Below are positions 24,899 to 32,247 of a stretch of DNA of 34,630 bases, piece after piece. Every line of letters starts with the position of its first letter. Position 1 is the first letter of the stretch. This stretch comes from Bacilli bacterium (GTDB lineage Bacteria; Bacillota_I; Bacilli_A; ML615J-28; CAG-698): NCBI GenBank assembly GCA_028691715.1, contig JAQUYR010000006.1, positions 1 to 34,630 of the forward strand, written 5' to 3'. The notes below the pieces were generated by a model. The model was given only the letters and a program-made list of their open reading frames with translations. It searched no databases and was not told the origin of the DNA. Both the position numbers and the translations under genes were made by a program.

Positions 24899-27067
24899 CT
24901 AGAATTTCTTTCTTCTGATGATAAATAATCCCAGAGGAATGATCAAATACCAGAAAATAGTACCGCTGTTACAGCCAGTGTCCTTCACAGGTTCATCAAT
25001 AACTGGATCATCTGTTCCTGGATCGGTAATCTCAACCTTCATGACCTTGACTTTCATCGTATCTTTTACATCATCCCGATCATTTGCGGTAACTGTAATT
25101 GTTGCTTCTCCTTCTTTCAAGGCAACTAAAACGCCATTTTCTATTTTAACAATTGTTTCATCACTAGATGAATATACAAGTTCAAGAGCAATCTCGGGGA
25201 TTACAGCTAATTCAATATCAACCCTTTGACCAACTTCAAGTTCAACATTTTCACTGACAAAGTGAACATCTACAGGAACTATCTCTTCTCCATATGTAGT
25301 TGTTGTCTCAAATAATACTGTATCATTGATTCCAAAGCCCTTTAAAGCAATGGTATTTATTTGTTTATTGTTTACATCTTCTAGGGAGAATTCTTTAACA
25401 GTTGGTGAAACCTCTCCTAATAATACATCATTGGCATAAATAGCAATCTTTTGAAGCATTTCGTTATCAATATTGCTATCCCAAACCAGTTTACTTCCCT
25501 CGATTCTAACATTTTCTATTTTCCCAAAAGTAGCATTTGGATTGATTATTTCAATTTCTTTTGTTGCCACTTGACCATCTCTAAAATATACGTTTACAGT
25601 ATAATTTTTCTTATAATCATTAACATCGATATTAGGAATATCCAGAGTGGTTTGATTATCCTTAGGTCTTGTTGTAGCAATAATCTCATCATTCTCCAAA
25701 ACATCTATCTTATATGCCTTAGCAAAAAACTCATCAGTAAACTCTAATTTTGATTTTGAGAAATCATCTTCATCGACTAAGACTTCTACTTTTTTCATGC
25801 TCTCTTCAATATCAAAATTGGCCATTTTAGCTGGTATTGCTACTTGATCGAGAATATTTCCCGCCTCATCATAAGTTTTTACCATCATATTTTCACCAGA
25901 AACAGTAATTCCTAAAGCTACACTAGTATTACTGATCTTCTTGGCAACATAAACATCAGTGGAAAGTGAAGATTCAGATTCCAAGCGATCACCTACAGCA
26001 CTAGAAGTAATATAAATTGCCCCTTTTTTGCTATCGCTACAATTTGTACTATTATAGATACGATTGCTTCTGGTATAAACATGATCATGCCCAGTCAATA
26101 CTAAATCAACACCATACTTATCAATAATTGGTTGTAAACCTTTCATTGAACTGCTGACTTCATTACCAGCATAGTAATACATATGATGAAATAAAACAGT
26201 ATATTGACAAGGGTTATTTTCCAAAACATCAATTAACCATGATTTTTGATTCAACTCAAATTCTTCAGGCTGACTAGAAAGACGATAAGCCTCAGAGTCT
26301 AAAGAAATAAATAATGTATTTCCATATATGAAATAATAACAGCCATTCTCAACACCAGTAGCGCCATTATCAGGATTGTTTGTGTACATATTAAAGTATT
26401 TCTTACTATCAGCATACAAACCAGCACTTCTGTCATAATACTCATGATTTCCAGGAGTTCCAGCAATCATATATTTTTGAAATGCGGTTAGTGAATAATA
26501 ACTTGTCCATTCATCTCTAACAGTACCATATGCTGTCATATCACCACCAGTAACAATGAATTTCAAATTTCGATATTTGCTCTCAATAGTGTTAATCAGA
26601 TTTTGAGCTGCTGTATATCTTGAAGGAATAGTTGGATAAACATGAACATCAGAGATATACATAAAAGTAAAGGCGGATGTTCCTGAGGTCATAAAACTAT
26701 ATGTCTGTGAGAATATTGTCTTACCAACTCGATAAATATATGATGTCTCACTTTCCAAGTTTGAAAGAGTAGCACCACACTTATAATCAGAGATATCTGT
26801 CTTTGTTCCTTCATCATAATAGGTCAGAGCTACGCACTCACCATCGACTTTAGTCGATGAAGTAAACATTGCATCATCAAATTTTGTATACTCAACAAAT
26901 GTTCCGGAAATAGTCGAATGCCAAGCAACATTCATTTCTGATGATGTATCCTGAGCAGGATTGGTTGTGATTAGATAAGCTTCTTCATCTAATCCCTTAA
27001 CCAGTAAACTGGGAATAAATAATAAAAATAAAGCGATGATTAGTGAGATTTGAATAATCTTTTTCAT
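24899..27067 (-). CDS. Secreted calcineurin-like phosphoesterase, membrane-anchored
   Basis: Product of 722 residues: signal sequence (about 1-25); a purple-acid-phosphatase-like N-terminal beta domain (about 30-120, NPAQDTSSEMNVAWHS); a metallophosphatase domain (about 125-380) with all metal motifs (SDVHVY, GGDMTAYG, PGNHEYYD, FHHMYYYAG, TGHDHVYTRS); beta modules; and a Big_2 domain (about 600-680, LEVGQRVDIELAVIP ... SSSDETIVKIENG ... KEGEATITVTA). The C-terminus has a tripartite end: DTGCNSG, a hydrophobic stretch (IFWYLIIPLGLFII) and RRKKF. This resembles protein-sorting tails with a conserved Cys rather than LPxTG. The enzyme acts outside the cell on phosphate esters or phosphodiesters of unknown kind. 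The ATG overlaps the NUDIX stop codon (ATGA). Confidence 0.9.
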   Translation of the reverse strand: MKKIIQISLIIALFLLFIPSLLVKGLDEEAYLITTNPAQDTSSEMNVAWHSTISGTFVEYTKFDDAMFTSSTKVDGECVALTYYDEGTKTDISDYKCGATLSNLESETSYIYRVGKTIFSQTYSFMTSGTSAFTFMYISDVHVYPTIPSRYTAAQNLINTIESKYRNLKFIVTGGDMTAYGTVRDEWTSYYSLTAFQKYMIAGTPGNHEYYDRSAGLYADSKKYFNMYTNNPDNGATGVENGCYYFIYGNTLFISLDSEAYRLSSQPEEFELNQKSWLIDVLENNPCQYTVLFHHMYYYAGNEVSSSMKGLQPIIDKYGVDLVLTGHDHVYTRSNRIYNSTNCSDSKKGAIYITSSAVGDRLESESSLSTDVYVAKKISNTSVALGITVSGENMMVKTYDEAGNILDQVAIPAKMANFDIEESMKKVEVLVDEDDFSKSKLEFTDEFFAKAYKIDVLENDEIIATTRPKDNQTTLDIPNIDVNDYKKNYTVNVYFRDGQVATKEIEIINPNATFGKIENVRIEGSKLVWDSNIDNEMLQKIAIYANDVLLGEVSPTVKEFSLEDVNNKQINTIALKGFGINDTVLFETTTTYGEEIVPVDVHFVSENVELEVGQRVDIELAVIPEIALELVYSSSDETIVKIENGVLVALKEGEATITVTANDRDDVKDTMKVKVMKVEITDPGTDDPVIDEPVKDTGCNSGTIFWYLIIPLGLFIIRRKKF

Positions 27068-27648
27068 AAAATTTTCCTTTCTTCTTTTATCTTAAAAGCT
27101 GCTTTAATAATTTTACGATATACTTCAATCATTTCTGGTTCACTAGAATACTTCTCTAGTTCTTTTTCTCTAACCCACATTACCCCACTATTTTCATCCT
27201 CTTTCATTGTAAAATGATCATTTTCATTAGCAATAAAAACATATGTAACATTTAAGTGAAGATGGCAACTAACATATTTTCCTCTTTTCATATGACCATA
27301 AACTGGTAATATCTCTAAAGAGACGATTTCATCGGTTAATGGTATCAAATTAGTTGCTCCTACTTCTTCCTTTGCTTCCCTAAGTGCTACTTCATATAAA
27401 TCTTCTTCACCATCGACATGTCCTCCTGTCCATGCCCAACTTTTATATATATTATGGTAAGCCATTAATATCTTAGAAAAATCATCGTTTAAAATCAGGG
27501 CAGATGATGTGAGATGCGCTATTTCGATTTCCCTTGTAAGAATTCTATCTTTATAATTTTCAATACACTCTAAAATCAATTTTTTATCATTGATTTCCTG
27601 AATGCAACTCGGTTTATAATTAATTATTTGTTCAAGATATCTCTTCAT
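27064..27648 (-). CDS. NUDIX hydrolase
   Basis: Protein of 194 residues. A helical N-terminal part of about 40 residues precedes a NUDIX domain whose box matches Gx5Ex7REUxEExGU exactly (GHVDGEEDLYEVALREAKEEVGA, written G..D..E...REAKEEVGA, about residues 77-99). The segment AYHNIYKSWAWTGGH before it resembles IPP-isomerase/MutT-like members. The substrate, a nucleoside diphosphate linked to something, cannot be told. It forms a two-gene unit with the secreted phosphoesterase, with an ATGA overlap. AAGGA lies about 10 bases before the ATG. Confidence 0.9.
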   Translation of the reverse strand: MKRYLEQIINYKPSCIQEINDKKLILECIENYKDRILTREIEIAHLTSSALILNDDFSKILMAYHNIYKSWAWTGGHVDGEEDLYEVALREAKEEVGATNLIPLTDEIVSLEILPVYGHMKRGKYVSCHLHLNVTYVFIANENDHFTMKEDENSGVMWVREKELEKYSSEPEMIEVYRKIIKAAFKIKEERKIL

Positions 27649-27693
27649 TTTTCATCATCCTTTAATTGAAATAACAAAACATTAACAGTTAAC

Positions 27694-27722
27694 ATTATAA
27701 CACAATATTTCCTGTATGTAAA
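27694..27722 (-). promoter_or_regulatory. SigA-type promoter of NUDIX-phosphoesterase
   Basis: Minus-strand TTTACA (27717-27722), 17-base spacer and TATAAT (27694-27699) with an upstream TG (extended -10). Confidence 0.85.
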
Positions 27723-27724
27723 AG

Positions 27725-27748
27725 AAAAACACTATGAAATAGTGTTTT
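27725..27748 (-). terminator. Rho-independent terminator, end of the 27.7-28.3 kb unit
   Basis: Nine-bp stem AAAACACTA/TAGTGTTTT (27740-27748 with 27726-27734, 5-base loop) followed by TTCTTTT on the minus strand. It lies about 230 bases after the DUF3467-like gene. Confidence 0.8.
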
Positions 27749-27785
27749 ATTTTTAATTATAATTACTGATTATTTTAAAAATTTA

Positions 27786-27914
27786 ACTATTATTACTGTT
27801 ATTAATTCAACGATTTTTACCAATTTAAATTCCTAATCTCTGTAGTCGTTAATATTCAAAATGATTAGTATAATCTATATTTAATTTATCATAAATTTAT
27901 TTGATAAATAAATC
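27786..27914 (-). pseudogene. Frame-broken relic, copy B
   Basis: No intact reading frame occupies the 230 bases after the DUF3467-like gene. Read on the minus strand, one frame gives FIK-stop-IYDKLNIDYTNHFEY-stop, and a shifted frame further on gives FKLVKIVELITVIIVKFLK-stop. Both match copy A at 28360-28550 (SIIKSIYDKINIS and LEKIIELVIAIF). In DNA the shared part includes AATTCAACGATT (27804-27815) against AATTCAATGATT (28379-28390) with similar flanks. It is probably the decayed end of a once duplicated gene. The family is not recognised. Confidence 0.5.
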
Positions 27915-27980
27915 TTTTATTTTTAAAATACTGTTATTAGGCTATATATTGATTATATCAAGATATTATTACCTAATAAA

Positions 27981-28289
27981 TTAATTGGTTAATCTCGTTT
28001 TAATAAGCGTTTCTTGTTGTTCTTCTGCTTCAATTATATGACTTCCAAGCCACTCATAAATAGCCTTAGCGGCATCCAAAGTAACTGTAACTTCTGTACA
28101 AAATTCACGAATAAGCTCTGTATCCATAGGTTTATCATCCATTGTATTGAATTTCTCCATTGGTCTGATTTCTTCAAGAAAAAATCTCATATTTATTTCA
28201 CCACGAGATCCTATACCACCAAAAACACCACTTACGTAATGATTTCTATAATCTTTTGAATAAATATATCGTCCTTTAATATTCTCCAT
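27981..28289 (-). CDS. DUF3467-like small protein
   Basis: Cytoplasmic protein of 102 residues with no signal or membrane segment. A beta-rich start (GRYIYSKDYRNHYVSGVFGGIGSRGEI) is followed by MRFFLEEIRPM and a final helical part (TEVTVTLDAAKAIYEWLGSHI). The pattern YxNHYxxGVxGG ... FFxE ... PxPxx ... LDxAKAIxxWL reminds me of DUF3467-type proteins of unknown function; the resemblance is moderate. The start is the ATG at 28289, because GGAGGA lies 7 bases before it and would be inside the longer frame from GTG 28304. It has its own promoter and stands alone between two decayed repeats. Confidence 0.55.
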   Translation of the reverse strand: MENIKGRYIYSKDYRNHYVSGVFGGIGSRGEINMRFFLEEIRPMEKFNTMDDKPMDTELIREFCTEVTVTLDAAKAIYEWLGSHIIEAEEQQETLIKTRLTN

Positions 28290-28318
28290 AACAAACTCCT
28301 CCACTTTTATTTGAAAAT

Positions 28319-28347
28319 ATTATATCATACTTTTAAAAGCAAAACAA
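28319..28347 (-). promoter_or_regulatory. Promoter of the DUF3467-like gene
   Basis: Minus strand TTGTTT (28342-28347), 17-base spacer, TATAAT (28319-28324) preceded by TG (extended -10). Confidence 0.75.
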
Positions 28348-28359
28348 ATTTTTAATATT

Positions 28360-28550
28360 TTAAAAAATTGCTATTACTAATTCAATGATTTTTTCTAATC
28401 CGAATCTTTAGTTTCTAAAATCACCTTATAATCAATATGACTAAATTTACTTTTACTTATATTTATCTTGTCATAGATTGATTTAATAATAGATAATACT
28501 TTGATATAAAAAATAATATAAATTAAATAATCTTTAGCGTTTTTTATTCT
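28360..28550 (-). pseudogene. Frame-broken relic, copy A
   Basis: The 239 bases between the DUF3467-like gene and the small membrane genes hold no start-bearing frame. On the minus strand a frame of 51 codons without ATG (28550 to a TAG at 28395-28397) reads ...KVLSIIKSIYDKINIS ... IDYKVILETKDSD. A shifted frame then continues GLEKIIELVIAIF to a TAA at 28360. It matches copy B at 27786-27914 in both segments. This is a probable pseudogene fragment; no family is recognised. Confidence 0.5.
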
Positions 28551-28813
28551 TCAGATTCTTTATCATTTAGTTGGTGTTCAAGCCCCATAATTAAAGTTCT
28601 CATTTCATTAATTTTCTTTTCTTGAGAATTCACTCTTTTAAATAAATTAGATATTTTTGTAAAGAAAATTATATAATATTCTATCCAAATCATAGCCATT
28701 ATTATTAGTGTTAATTTATTGTCAAAATCTGTAAAATAAGATAAGAAAATAAGCAATATTGTAATAATTGAAAATATAATATATAGCAACCCTAATCTTG
28801 ATTTCTCTTCCAT
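28544..28813 (-). CDS. Small membrane protein, paralogue 2 (two TM + coiled coil)
   Basis: Protein of 89 residues. MEEKSRLGLLYIIF starts an N-terminal region with two membrane helices (about 9-27 and 33-52), then a basic stretch and a C-terminal heptad-like helix (NSQEKKINEMRTLIMGLEHQL). It is clearly paralogous to the gene directly upstream, which begins MEEKSRTSLMYIIF and has the same layout. Function is unknown; the tail suggests self-association or partner binding under the membrane. It starts 3 bases after the upstream stop codon, and AAGGA lies in the end of that gene. Confidence 0.72.
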   Translation of the reverse strand: MEEKSRLGLLYIIFSIITILLIFLSYFTDFDNKLTLIIMAMIWIEYYIIFFTKISNLFKRVNSQEKKINEMRTLIMGLEHQLNDKESEE

Positions 28814-28816
28814 GCC

Positions 28817-29080
28817 CTAATCCTTCCTAATTGTTTTTATTCTGCTTTCTAATTTCTTTAGCACCATTTCTAGTTCTTCAATTTCCTTATTTTGATAGCT
28901 CATCTTCTTTAAAATTTTTTTCATTTTAATAAAGAAAACTATCAAATAGACTAATCCAAAGACTTCGAGTGCTATAATTGTAGCCCATGTTAATTTTATG
29001 TATTTATTAGTGACATAAAGTAATATCATGACTAACATAAATATAATATACATAAGACTTGTTCTAGATTTTTCTTCCAT
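28817..29080 (-). CDS. Small membrane protein, paralogue 1 (two TM + coiled coil)
   Basis: Protein of 87 residues with membrane helices at about 8-22 and 30-50, then a lysine-rich stretch (KMKKILKKM) and a coiled-coil-like tail (NKEIEELEMVLKKLESRI). It is a tandem paralogue of the following gene; the two share MEEKSR at the start. Function is unknown. The ribosome binding site (AGGGA) is about 13 bases before the ATG, further than usual. It is expressed from the consensus promoter at 29227-29255 through a leader of about 140 bases. Confidence 0.72.
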   Translation of the reverse strand: MEEKSRTSLMYIIFMLVMILLYVTNKYIKLTWATIIALEVFGLVYLIVFFIKMKKILKKMSYQNKEIEELEMVLKKLESRIKTIRKD

Positions 29081-29220
29081 AAATTTAACTTTCCCTAATT
29101 AATTATTATGATTATCAAATCAAAATTTTAAAATAAATTAATAATCGTTGAATTTGCTAAGTACCCATAAAAAAATCACATATTTTTACTATTCATGACT
29201 ATTTATTATCTTCCCACTTG
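29081..29220 (-). other. Long 5' leader of the small membrane protein pair
   Basis: About 140 bases separate the predicted transcription start from the first ATG. The stretch is almost pure A/T and holds one tiny frame (MNSKNM) but no obvious structured element. It contains AATCGTTGAATT (29143-29154), the reverse complement of the 12-mer in relic copy B (27804-27815); this may be chance. Confidence 0.4.
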
Positions 29221-29226
29221 CCTTTT

Positions 29227-29255
29227 ATTATAGTTCTTTTTCCATAAATTGTAAA
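29227..29255 (-). promoter_or_regulatory. SigA-type promoter of the small membrane protein pair
   Basis: Minus-strand TTTACA (29250-29255), 17-base spacer and perfect TATAAT (29227-29232). Confidence 0.8.
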
Positions 29256-29321
29256 GAATATTTTAAGTTGAATAAAGATATTAGCTATTAAAATAGACTT
29301 TCCATGAATATCTGGTTTAAT

Positions 29322-29352
29322 AAAAAAACCTTAAAATAGTGCTTTATTTTAA
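29322..29352 (-). terminator. Possible terminator after the P-loop kinase gene
   Basis: Eight-bp AT-only stem TTAAAATA/TATTTTAA (29345-29352 with 29331-29338) with a 6-base loop, then GG and seven T on the minus strand. The stem is weak but the T run is good, and it overlaps the stop codon. Confidence 0.55.
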
Positions 29353-29895
29353 ATGATGAATCTTAAAGATTTTTAGAATGTCATCATAATTGTAATTAAA
29401 ATCATTAGTGTTTATTAAATGAATATTACCAAAATAATTAACTTTTCTAGCTTCCAAAATTGATTTTTCAAAATCATCATAACTGCTTAAATCAACCGCT
29501 TTATGAACAGGGTTACGGTTACCAGAAGAAATTCGATCAAGAAACCTTTTGTGTAAAACTTTAATATCTGCCTCTAAAACGATACATGTTACTTTATATC
29601 CATACTTTTTTATCAATTCTTCTAATACTCTGAGTTCATATTCCCGAAAATTACTTTCGAGAATGAAAGAAATACCTTTCTCCATAAACTCTTGAGAAAG
29701 ATACTTAAATAAGCCAAAAACAGCATGACTTAGTTTTAAATTTTCCTCGCGATTAGTAAAGCCAATATTGTCACCTAATATTTCCTTAACTATATCTTTA
29801 TTAATTACAATTATATTTAAGTCTTTAGCAAGCCTTTTTGACAAGGTGGTTTTACCAGCTGCTAAATCACCACCAATTAAAATTATTTCCTTCAT
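29344..29895 (-). CDS. P-loop kinase-like protein (AAA_33/zeta-toxin-like fold)
   Basis: Protein of 183 residues with a Walker A motif GGDLAAGKTT (residues 8-17). The conserved INKDIVKEILGD follows at the substrate-binding position, then ISFILESNFR in place of Walker B, and a lid with RFLDRISSGNRNPVH. This is the layout of small nucleotide/sugar kinases, zeta toxins and related phosphotransferases. No antitoxin gene lies beside it, so a toxin role is not supported. The substrate is unknown. A GAGGGG site lies about 8 bases before the ATG. Confidence 0.75.
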   Translation of the reverse strand: MKEIILIGGDLAAGKTTLSKRLAKDLNIIVINKDIVKEILGDNIGFTNREENLKLSHAVFGLFKYLSQEFMEKGISFILESNFREYELRVLEELIKKYGYKVTCIVLEADIKVLHKRFLDRISSGNRNPVHKAVDLSSYDDFEKSILEARKVNYFGNIHLINTNDFNYNYDDILKIFKIHHLK

Positions 29896-29992
29896 ATCTA
29901 CTACCCCTCTTCCCTTTATAAAATAATAACTTCTAGCTATAATATATGTTATCTCATTTTCTTTAAGAAAGCAATTGTTACCCTTTTAAAAA

Positions 29993-30023
29993 GAAAAAAG
30001 TCAGTATAATCACTTATACTGAC
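29993..30023 (-). terminator. Rho-independent terminator of tRNA-Lys
   Basis: Perfect 10-bp stem GTCAGTATAA/TTATACTGAC (30014-30023 with 30000-30009, 4-base loop) followed by six T on the minus strand, 11 bases after the tRNA CCA. Confidence 0.93.
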
Positions 30024-30034
30024 CATATTTTCAC

Positions 30035-30110
30035 TGGTACACTCTCGGGGGCTCGAACCCCGGACCCACTGATTAAGAGTCAGTTGCTCTGCCAACTGAG
30101 CTAAGAATGC
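30035..30110 (-). tRNA. tRNA-Lys (anticodon CUU)
   Basis: A 76-base cloverleaf with encoded CCA. D arm GCTC...GAGC, anticodon stem ACTGA/TCAGT with loop CTCTTAA giving anticodon CTT (decodes AAG), 5-base variable loop, T arm CGGGG TTCGAGC CCCCG. The acceptor GCATTCT/AGAGTGT contains two G-U pairs, one of them the terminal 1-72 pair, which is unusual. It has its own promoter and terminator. Confidence 0.95.
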
Positions 30111-30126
30111 ATTTACGACCTGTATT

Positions 30127-30155
30127 ATTATACTATAATTGACTATTAAAATCAA
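30127..30155 (-). promoter_or_regulatory. Promoter of tRNA-Lys
   Basis: Minus-strand TTGATT (30150-30155), 17-base spacer, perfect TATAAT (30127-30132). Confidence 0.8.
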
Positions 30156-30182
30156 TCTTTTTATTAAGTTTTTTCATTTTAT

Positions 30183-30212
30183 AAAAAAGTTCTTCTTTTT
30201 TAAGAAGAACTT
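30183..30212 (-). terminator. Rho-independent terminator after the MATE gene
   Basis: Perfect 11-bp stem AAGTTCTTCTT/AAGAAGAACTT (30202-30212 with 30187-30197, 4-base loop) followed by TTTTAT on the minus strand. It includes the stop codon. Confidence 0.9.
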
Positions 30213-31599
30213 AATCGACTATATGAGAAGTTGTAAGGTTGGTTGCCCACTTTCCACTTCTGACAAACGATAATCCGACCGATGTTTTAAAGATATCTGA
30301 TCCCTGAACGATAAAGTACACCGCTACTATTCCTAAATTGGTATATTTTGCAAGGATAAAAGCAAGAGGTAAACTTAAAAAGATTTGAAATCCTGAGTCA
30401 AATATCATCGTATAAATGGTTTTTCCACCAGATCTTAGAATAAAGAAACATCCAACATTAAAAGTAAAAATTGGCATACAACAACAGATTACAAGAATAA
30501 ATGATGTTGCTAAATGTCTAATATCATTACTCACATTATATAAAAGAGGAATATATGGGGATGATATTGAATATAATGCTGCCAAAATAGCTGAAACAAA
30601 AACAGCAAAAGCCAGTAGTTTATTGGCATTATCCTTTGCTTCATCAATTTTATTAGCTCCTAATTCCTTACCAACAAAAATAGCAATTCCCATACCTAAT
30701 GCTCCAAAGACGACAAACAGAAGATTGGAAGCCGCCGAGGAGATGCTTAAAGCCGCAACTACAGCTTTTCCCCTTAAGGCGTAACTGAACATTATTAGCG
30801 TTGATCCCATCCCCCAGAAGAGTTCGTTTAGTAGTAGCGGTGTTCCTTTTCTGGCTATTGATTTTGTTAAACCGCTGTCAATTCTAAAATTAGTAAATAT
30901 CTTTGCTGAAAAGGAATATTTCTTAATTAATATCGTAACAATTAGTACACCAGCTTCAATAGCCCTACTGATAAGGGTGGCATAAGCTGCTCCAGCAACT
31001 CCTAGAGCTGGAAACCCCAGTTTACCAAAAATCAAAATATAATTTAAAATACAATTAGCAACTATTGCAGCAATACTGCTATATAGAGGAATTTTTACCT
31101 TACCTATTTCTCTCAAGGTAGTAGCGATAACTTGTGATATTGAATACAGTGGCAGTGAAATAATAATAATATTCAAATATTGTAATCCATACCCAACAGC
31201 TAATTCTTCAGAAACTTCATCATTATCAAATACAAGTCTAATAATAGTTTCCCCAAAAAAAGTAAAGATTGCCATAGCTACTAAGGTTATTCCAAGTGAT
31301 AATAATATTTTAAATCTGAATGATTGGCGAAGATGTTCTTCATCTTTAGCTCCGAAATATTGTGATACGAATATCCCAGGGCCAGCTAAACCTCCCATTG
31401 TAACAGTTATAAAGACAAATAATATTTGATTACTTACCGCTACACCAGCAATGGAATCGGCATCAAGACGCCCCACCATTATATTGTCTAATAAACCAAC
31501 AAGACTTGTTAATCCTTGTTGCAACATGATAGGAATGACAATAGCAATTACTGATATATAAAAGGCTTTAGTTCCTATCAGTTTTCTTATCTTTTTCAT
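30211..31599 (-). CDS. MATE family efflux transporter
   Basis: Integral membrane protein of 462 residues with 12 predicted membrane helices. Typical MATE phrases are PIMLQQGLTSLVGLLDNIMVGRLD, SIAGVAVSNQILFVF, GPGIFVSQYFGAKD and, at the start of the second half, GTPLLLNELFWGMGSTLIMFSYALRG, then IFVGKELGA. It is in the NorM/DinF-related group that exports drugs or metabolites by cation exchange; the substrate is not visible. The AGGAG site stands directly behind the T run of the pduL terminator, with no room for a normal promoter between them. Confidence 0.93.
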   Translation of the reverse strand: MKKIRKLIGTKAFYISVIAIVIPIMLQQGLTSLVGLLDNIMVGRLDADSIAGVAVSNQILFVFITVTMGGLAGPGIFVSQYFGAKDEEHLRQSFRFKILLSLGITLVAMAIFTFFGETIIRLVFDNDEVSEELAVGYGLQYLNIIIISLPLYSISQVIATTLREIGKVKIPLYSSIAAIVANCILNYILIFGKLGFPALGVAGAAYATLISRAIEAGVLIVTILIKKYSFSAKIFTNFRIDSGLTKSIARKGTPLLLNELFWGMGSTLIMFSYALRGKAVVAALSISSAASNLLFVVFGALGMGIAIFVGKELGANKIDEAKDNANKLLAFAVFVSAILAALYSISSPYIPLLYNVSNDIRHLATSFILVICCCMPIFTFNVGCFFILRSGGKTIYTMIFDSGFQIFLSLPLAFILAKYTNLGIVAVYFIVQGSDIFKTSVGLSFVRSGKWATNLTTSHIVD

Positions 31600-31610
31600 A
31601 TTTTTCTCCT

Positions 31611-31637
31611 AAAAAAAACTACTTGTCTGGCAAGTAG
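31611..31637 (-). terminator. Terminator hairpin between pduL and the MATE gene
   Basis: Stem CTACTTG/CAAGTAG (31631-31637 with 31619-31625, 5-base loop) followed by eight T on the minus strand. The T run flows straight into the AGGAG of the MATE gene, so it may act as an attenuator for that gene. Confidence 0.9.
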
Positions 31638-31645
31638 CAAATTGT

Positions 31646-32221
31646 TTATTTTATAATCTCTCCGAAAACATTAGGTGCGATGGCTCCAGCATTTGACTCA
31701 TCAGTATCAATATGCATGGCAGCAGCAAAGTCACTTCTAACTCTTATTACTACATCACCATAAATGATTGACCTTTGATCATTCTCAACCTTAACACTTA
31801 CTATTTGCTTATCTAAAAGACCCATTTCCTCAGCATCCTTAGGAGTTAGGTGAATATGTCTTTTAGCTACGATTACGCCATTAGGGAGATCTATTTCTCC
31901 ACATGGTCCAATTAATTTGCATCCTGGAGTACCAGCGATATCTCCAGATTCTCTTATAACAATATCAATTCCTAATGTTCTAGCATCAGTCGCTGATACT
32001 TCAATTTGTGTTTTACTTCTAAGTGGTCCCAAAATGGAAACATTGGGAATACTCTTTTTTGGTCCTACAACGGTAACTTTTTCTTCACAAGCATATTGTC
32101 CTGGCTGAGAAAGCATTTTTTTCACAGTCAATTTGGCATCACTGCCAAATAACTTCTTTAAATCCTCTTCACATAAATGCACATGTCGTGCTGAAGTTTC
32201 AACCAATATTTTATTACTCAT
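31646..32221 (-). CDS. pduL: Phosphotransacylase PduL
   Basis: Protein of 191 residues made of two PduL domains. ETSARHVHL at the N-terminus and AKRHIHLTPKDAEEMGL in the second half carry the zinc-binding His residues, and SATDARTLGI and the final DTDESNAGA are also conserved. It interconverts acyl-CoA and acyl phosphate. It lacks the N-terminal encapsulation peptide of microcompartment PduL, and no microcompartment genes are near, so it probably acts as the cell's phosphate acetyltransferase feeding AckA. The ATG at 32221 is preferred to 32236, because GGAGG lies 8 bases before it. It is 26 bases after the guanylate kinase-like gene. Confidence 0.93.
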   Translation of the reverse strand: MSNKILVETSARHVHLCEEDLKKLFGSDAKLTVKKMLSQPGQYACEEKVTVVGPKKSIPNVSILGPLRSKTQIEVSATDARTLGIDIVIRESGDIAGTPGCKLIGPCGEIDLPNGVIVAKRHIHLTPKDAEEMGLLDKQIVSVKVENDQRSIIYGDVVIRVRSDFAAAMHIDTDESNAGAIAPNVFGEIIK

Positions 32222-32247
32222 TATAATTTCCTCCATAACTTCCAGTA

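Noticed and set aside
29344-29895. A zeta-type toxin-antitoxin system.
   Set aside because: The kinase fold is compatible, but no antitoxin-like gene lies next to it; the neighbours are a tRNA and unrelated membrane proteins.
29949-30155. A 68-codon minus-strand frame.
   Set aside because: It runs through tRNA-Lys and its terminator, and the peptide is a translation of the tRNA.
30416-30784. A 122-codon plus-strand frame inside the MATE gene.
   Set aside because: It is antisense to a membrane protein gene and has no ribosome binding site.
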